The notes under the pieces were generated by a model. The model did no database searches. It was not told the DNA's origin and was given only the letters and a program-made list of their open reading frames with translations. The position numbers and the translations under genes are program-made. From Shewanella avicenniae (GTDB lineage: Bacteria > Pseudomonadota > Gammaproteobacteria > Enterobacterales > Shewanellaceae): a DNA stretch of 64,000 nt. The stretch spans positions 1,240,001 to 1,304,000 of the forward strand of contig NZ_CP071503.1 in the NCBI RefSeq assembly GCF_017354945.1, in the 5' to 3' direction. This document shows, one piece after another, positions 62,680-64,000 of the stretch; position 1 is the stretch's first letter, and the number at the start of each line of letters is the position of its first letter.

Positions 62680-64000
62680 TTAGAAAAATAGATGTGCCAT
62701 GCCTGCAATTACAGGCAAGGTTACCAAGGTCCGCAATAAGAAAATAACAAATAGCTCCCCAACGTTGACCGGAATTTTACTGCCAATCAGCAGTGCGCCC
62801 ACTTCACTCATGTAGATCAGTTGGGTGACTGAAAGCGCCGCGATCACAAATTTTGTGATGTCAGCGTGGATGGCATTGCTGGCCAGAATCGACGGGATAA
62901 ACATGTCGGCGAAGCCCACTACAATCGTTTTTGAGGCTTCTGCAGCTTCTGGCAGTTGCAACAATTCGAGTAATGGTTGAAACGGCATGCCAAGATAGTC
63001 AAAAACGGGGGTGTGCTCTGCAATTATCAGAGCTGTTGTACCAATCGCCATCACCACCGGAATAATACCAAAAATCATATCGATAACGTTTTTACTTCCT
63101 TCAGTAATAATCTGTTTTACGCTACTGACTTTGCTGGCTTTTTCCATGGCGAGATGAAAGCCCCAAGATAACACGTGATGATGATCAGGTACGGTTTCGT
63201 CGTTTTCATGGCGTGGCGTGCCGTTGATGTATTCATCCTTTTTCCAGCGCAATGGCGGCAAGCGTGGCACGACGATAGCAGCAACTAAGCCTGCCAAACA
63301 GACGGTGAGGTAGAAGGGCACAAACTTGGCTTCTAGGCCGACTTGGGCAATCACCACCAAGCTAAAGGTAATGGATACCGCTGAGAAGGTTGTGCCAATA
63401 ATTGCGGCTTCTCGTTGAGTGTAAAATTTGTCTTCATATTGTTTACTGGTCAGCAAAATCCCCACGCTGCCGTCTCCTAACCAAGATGCAACACAGTCAA
63501 TTGCACTGCGACCGGGAAGATTAAATACGGGACGCATTATTGTGGTGAGTAACGTGCCAAACAATTCCAGCAAACCGAAGTTCAGCAGTAACGGCAGTAA
63601 TAAACCTGCAAAGAAAAATACACAGAATAGCACCGGCAGTAAGTCGCCAAATACCAAACCACCTGTAGCAGCTGAGGTAACGGCGTCTGGGCCAAATCCA
63701 AAGTAGGTCATGGCAATAAACACTGCACCCAACAGTCGTACCAGGAGCCAGAATGGATTGACATTGAGCAGGTTATTAAGAAAACCGTTGGTTCTTACAA
63801 ATTTGGGCTTTAACAGAACTACGGCAAGTGACATCAGCGCCATCGCCAATACAATAACGGTCAGTACGGTACCAATCGCATCGCCAATGGCGGCTTGAAG
63901 GGCTTTGGCAAGAATGGCGACTGGAATGGTCACTGCATCTTGGTAGCTGATTGGTGTCATAAACAGAAAAACACCAATGAGTGATGGCACGATAAAGGTT
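62680..64000 (-). CDS. YjiH-family membrane protein with nucleoside-recognition (GATE) domain (5' end outside window)
   Basis: This is a membrane protein of at least 440 residues with about ten hydrophobic segments. Motifs FMTPISYQDAVTIPVAILAKAL, DCVASWLGDGSVGILLTSKQY, NVIDMIFGIIPVVMAIGTTALII and TVGFADMF-like VVGFADMFIPSILAS match the YjiH/GATE family. The frame stays open to the window edge through TFIVPSLIGVFLFM, so the true start lies outside; an internal GTG at 63990 is not convincing. Function unknown; possible transporter. Confidence 0.85.
   Translation of the reverse strand, partial: TFIVPSLIGVFLFMTPISYQDAVTIPVAILAKALQAAIGDAIGTVLTVIVLAMALMSLAVVLLKPKFVRTNGFLNNLLNVNPFWLLVRLLGAVFIAMTYFGFGPDAVTSAATGGLVFGDLLPVLFCVFFFAGLLLPLLLNFGLLELFGTLLTTIMRPVFNLPGRSAIDCVASWLGDGSVGILLTSKQYEDKFYTQREAAIIGTTFSAVSITFSLVVIAQVGLEAKFVPFYLTVCLAGLVAAIVVPRLPPLRWKKDEYINGTPRHENDETVPDHHHVLSWGFHLAMEKASKVSSVKQIITEGSKNVIDMIFGIIPVVMAIGTTALIIAEHTPVFDYLGMPFQPLLELLQLPEAAEASKTIVVGFADMFIPSILASNAIHADITKFVIAALSVTQLIYMSEVGALLIGSKIPVNVGELFVIFLLRTLVTLPVIAGMAHLFF

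Overview
The window is a stretch of gammaproteobacterial chromosome, very probably from Shewanella or a close relative. The evidence is the gene content and order: gltBD, a YhcC-type radical SAM gene, a free-standing Hpt protein (the HptA arrangement, in place of the Hpt domain of ArcB), an OxyR with its CxxxxxxxxC redox pair, a membrane class III adenylate cyclase, mutH, rppH, ptsP, lgt-thyA, nhaA/nhaR, nadB, rpoE-rseABC, lepA-lepB-rnc-era-recO-pdxJ-acpS, ffh, rpsP-rimM-trmD-rplS, aroF-tyrA, hcp-hcr, pheA, raiA, trpR, slyD, thrABC, nfo and a type IV minor-pilin cluster. No insertion sequence, prophage, CRISPR array, rRNA or tRNA was seen. Almost every gene is intact. gltD lacks its 3' end at the left edge, and the YjiH-like gene at the right edge lacks its 5' end.

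Layout. 0-6 kb: glutamate synthase (minus strand). 6-20 kb: signalling, repair and envelope genes (HptA, OxyR, CyaC, MutH, RppH, PtsP, TauE-like exporter, Lgt, ThyA, NhaA and a coupled secreted protein, NhaR, SdhE, YgfX). 20-31 kb: nadB, then the sigma-E operon and the lepA-to-acpS core cluster. 31-37 kb: CNNM/CorB-type protein, CcsA/YpjD-like protein, ffh and the ribosomal/tRNA-modification operon. 37-45.6 kb: aromatic amino-acid genes (aroF-tyrA, and pheA with its leader), interrupted by the nitric-oxide/hydroxylamine pair hcp-hcr and a small membrane gene, followed by raiA. 46-52 kb: trpR, slyD and the thr operon with its leader. 52-54 kb: nfo and a hemerythrin-like protein. 54-60.6 kb: pilV-pilW-pilX-pilY1-pilE-tapY2, visibly more AT-rich than its surroundings. 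60.8-64 kb: a two-domain acyltransferase (OlsF-like) and the YjiH-like membrane protein.

Regulation readable from the sequence. There are two complete transcription attenuators. pheL-pheA has a 17-residue leader peptide with six Phe codons, a pause hairpin, a competing antiterminator and a terminator. thrL-thrABC has a 23-residue leader rich in Thr and Ile codons, with antiterminator and terminator. The two leaders share an identical 16-mer, which in pheA forms one arm of the antiterminator. A sigma-E-type promoter precedes rpoE, and a TrpR-operator-like dyad lies just before trpR. Rho-independent terminators punctuate most transcription units.

Most worth a second look: (1) PheA carries a C-terminal extension of about 240 residues that looks like a catalytically dead type I-beta DAHP synthase. 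(2) The 711-bp mutH-rppH gap holds five DnaA-box-like elements and a 42-bp imperfect dyad. (3) The 16-mer is shared between the phe and thr leaders. (4) The minor-pilin cluster has no FimT/FimU gene and has a different base composition. All functional statements rest on reading motifs and remembered family features; no database search was run.
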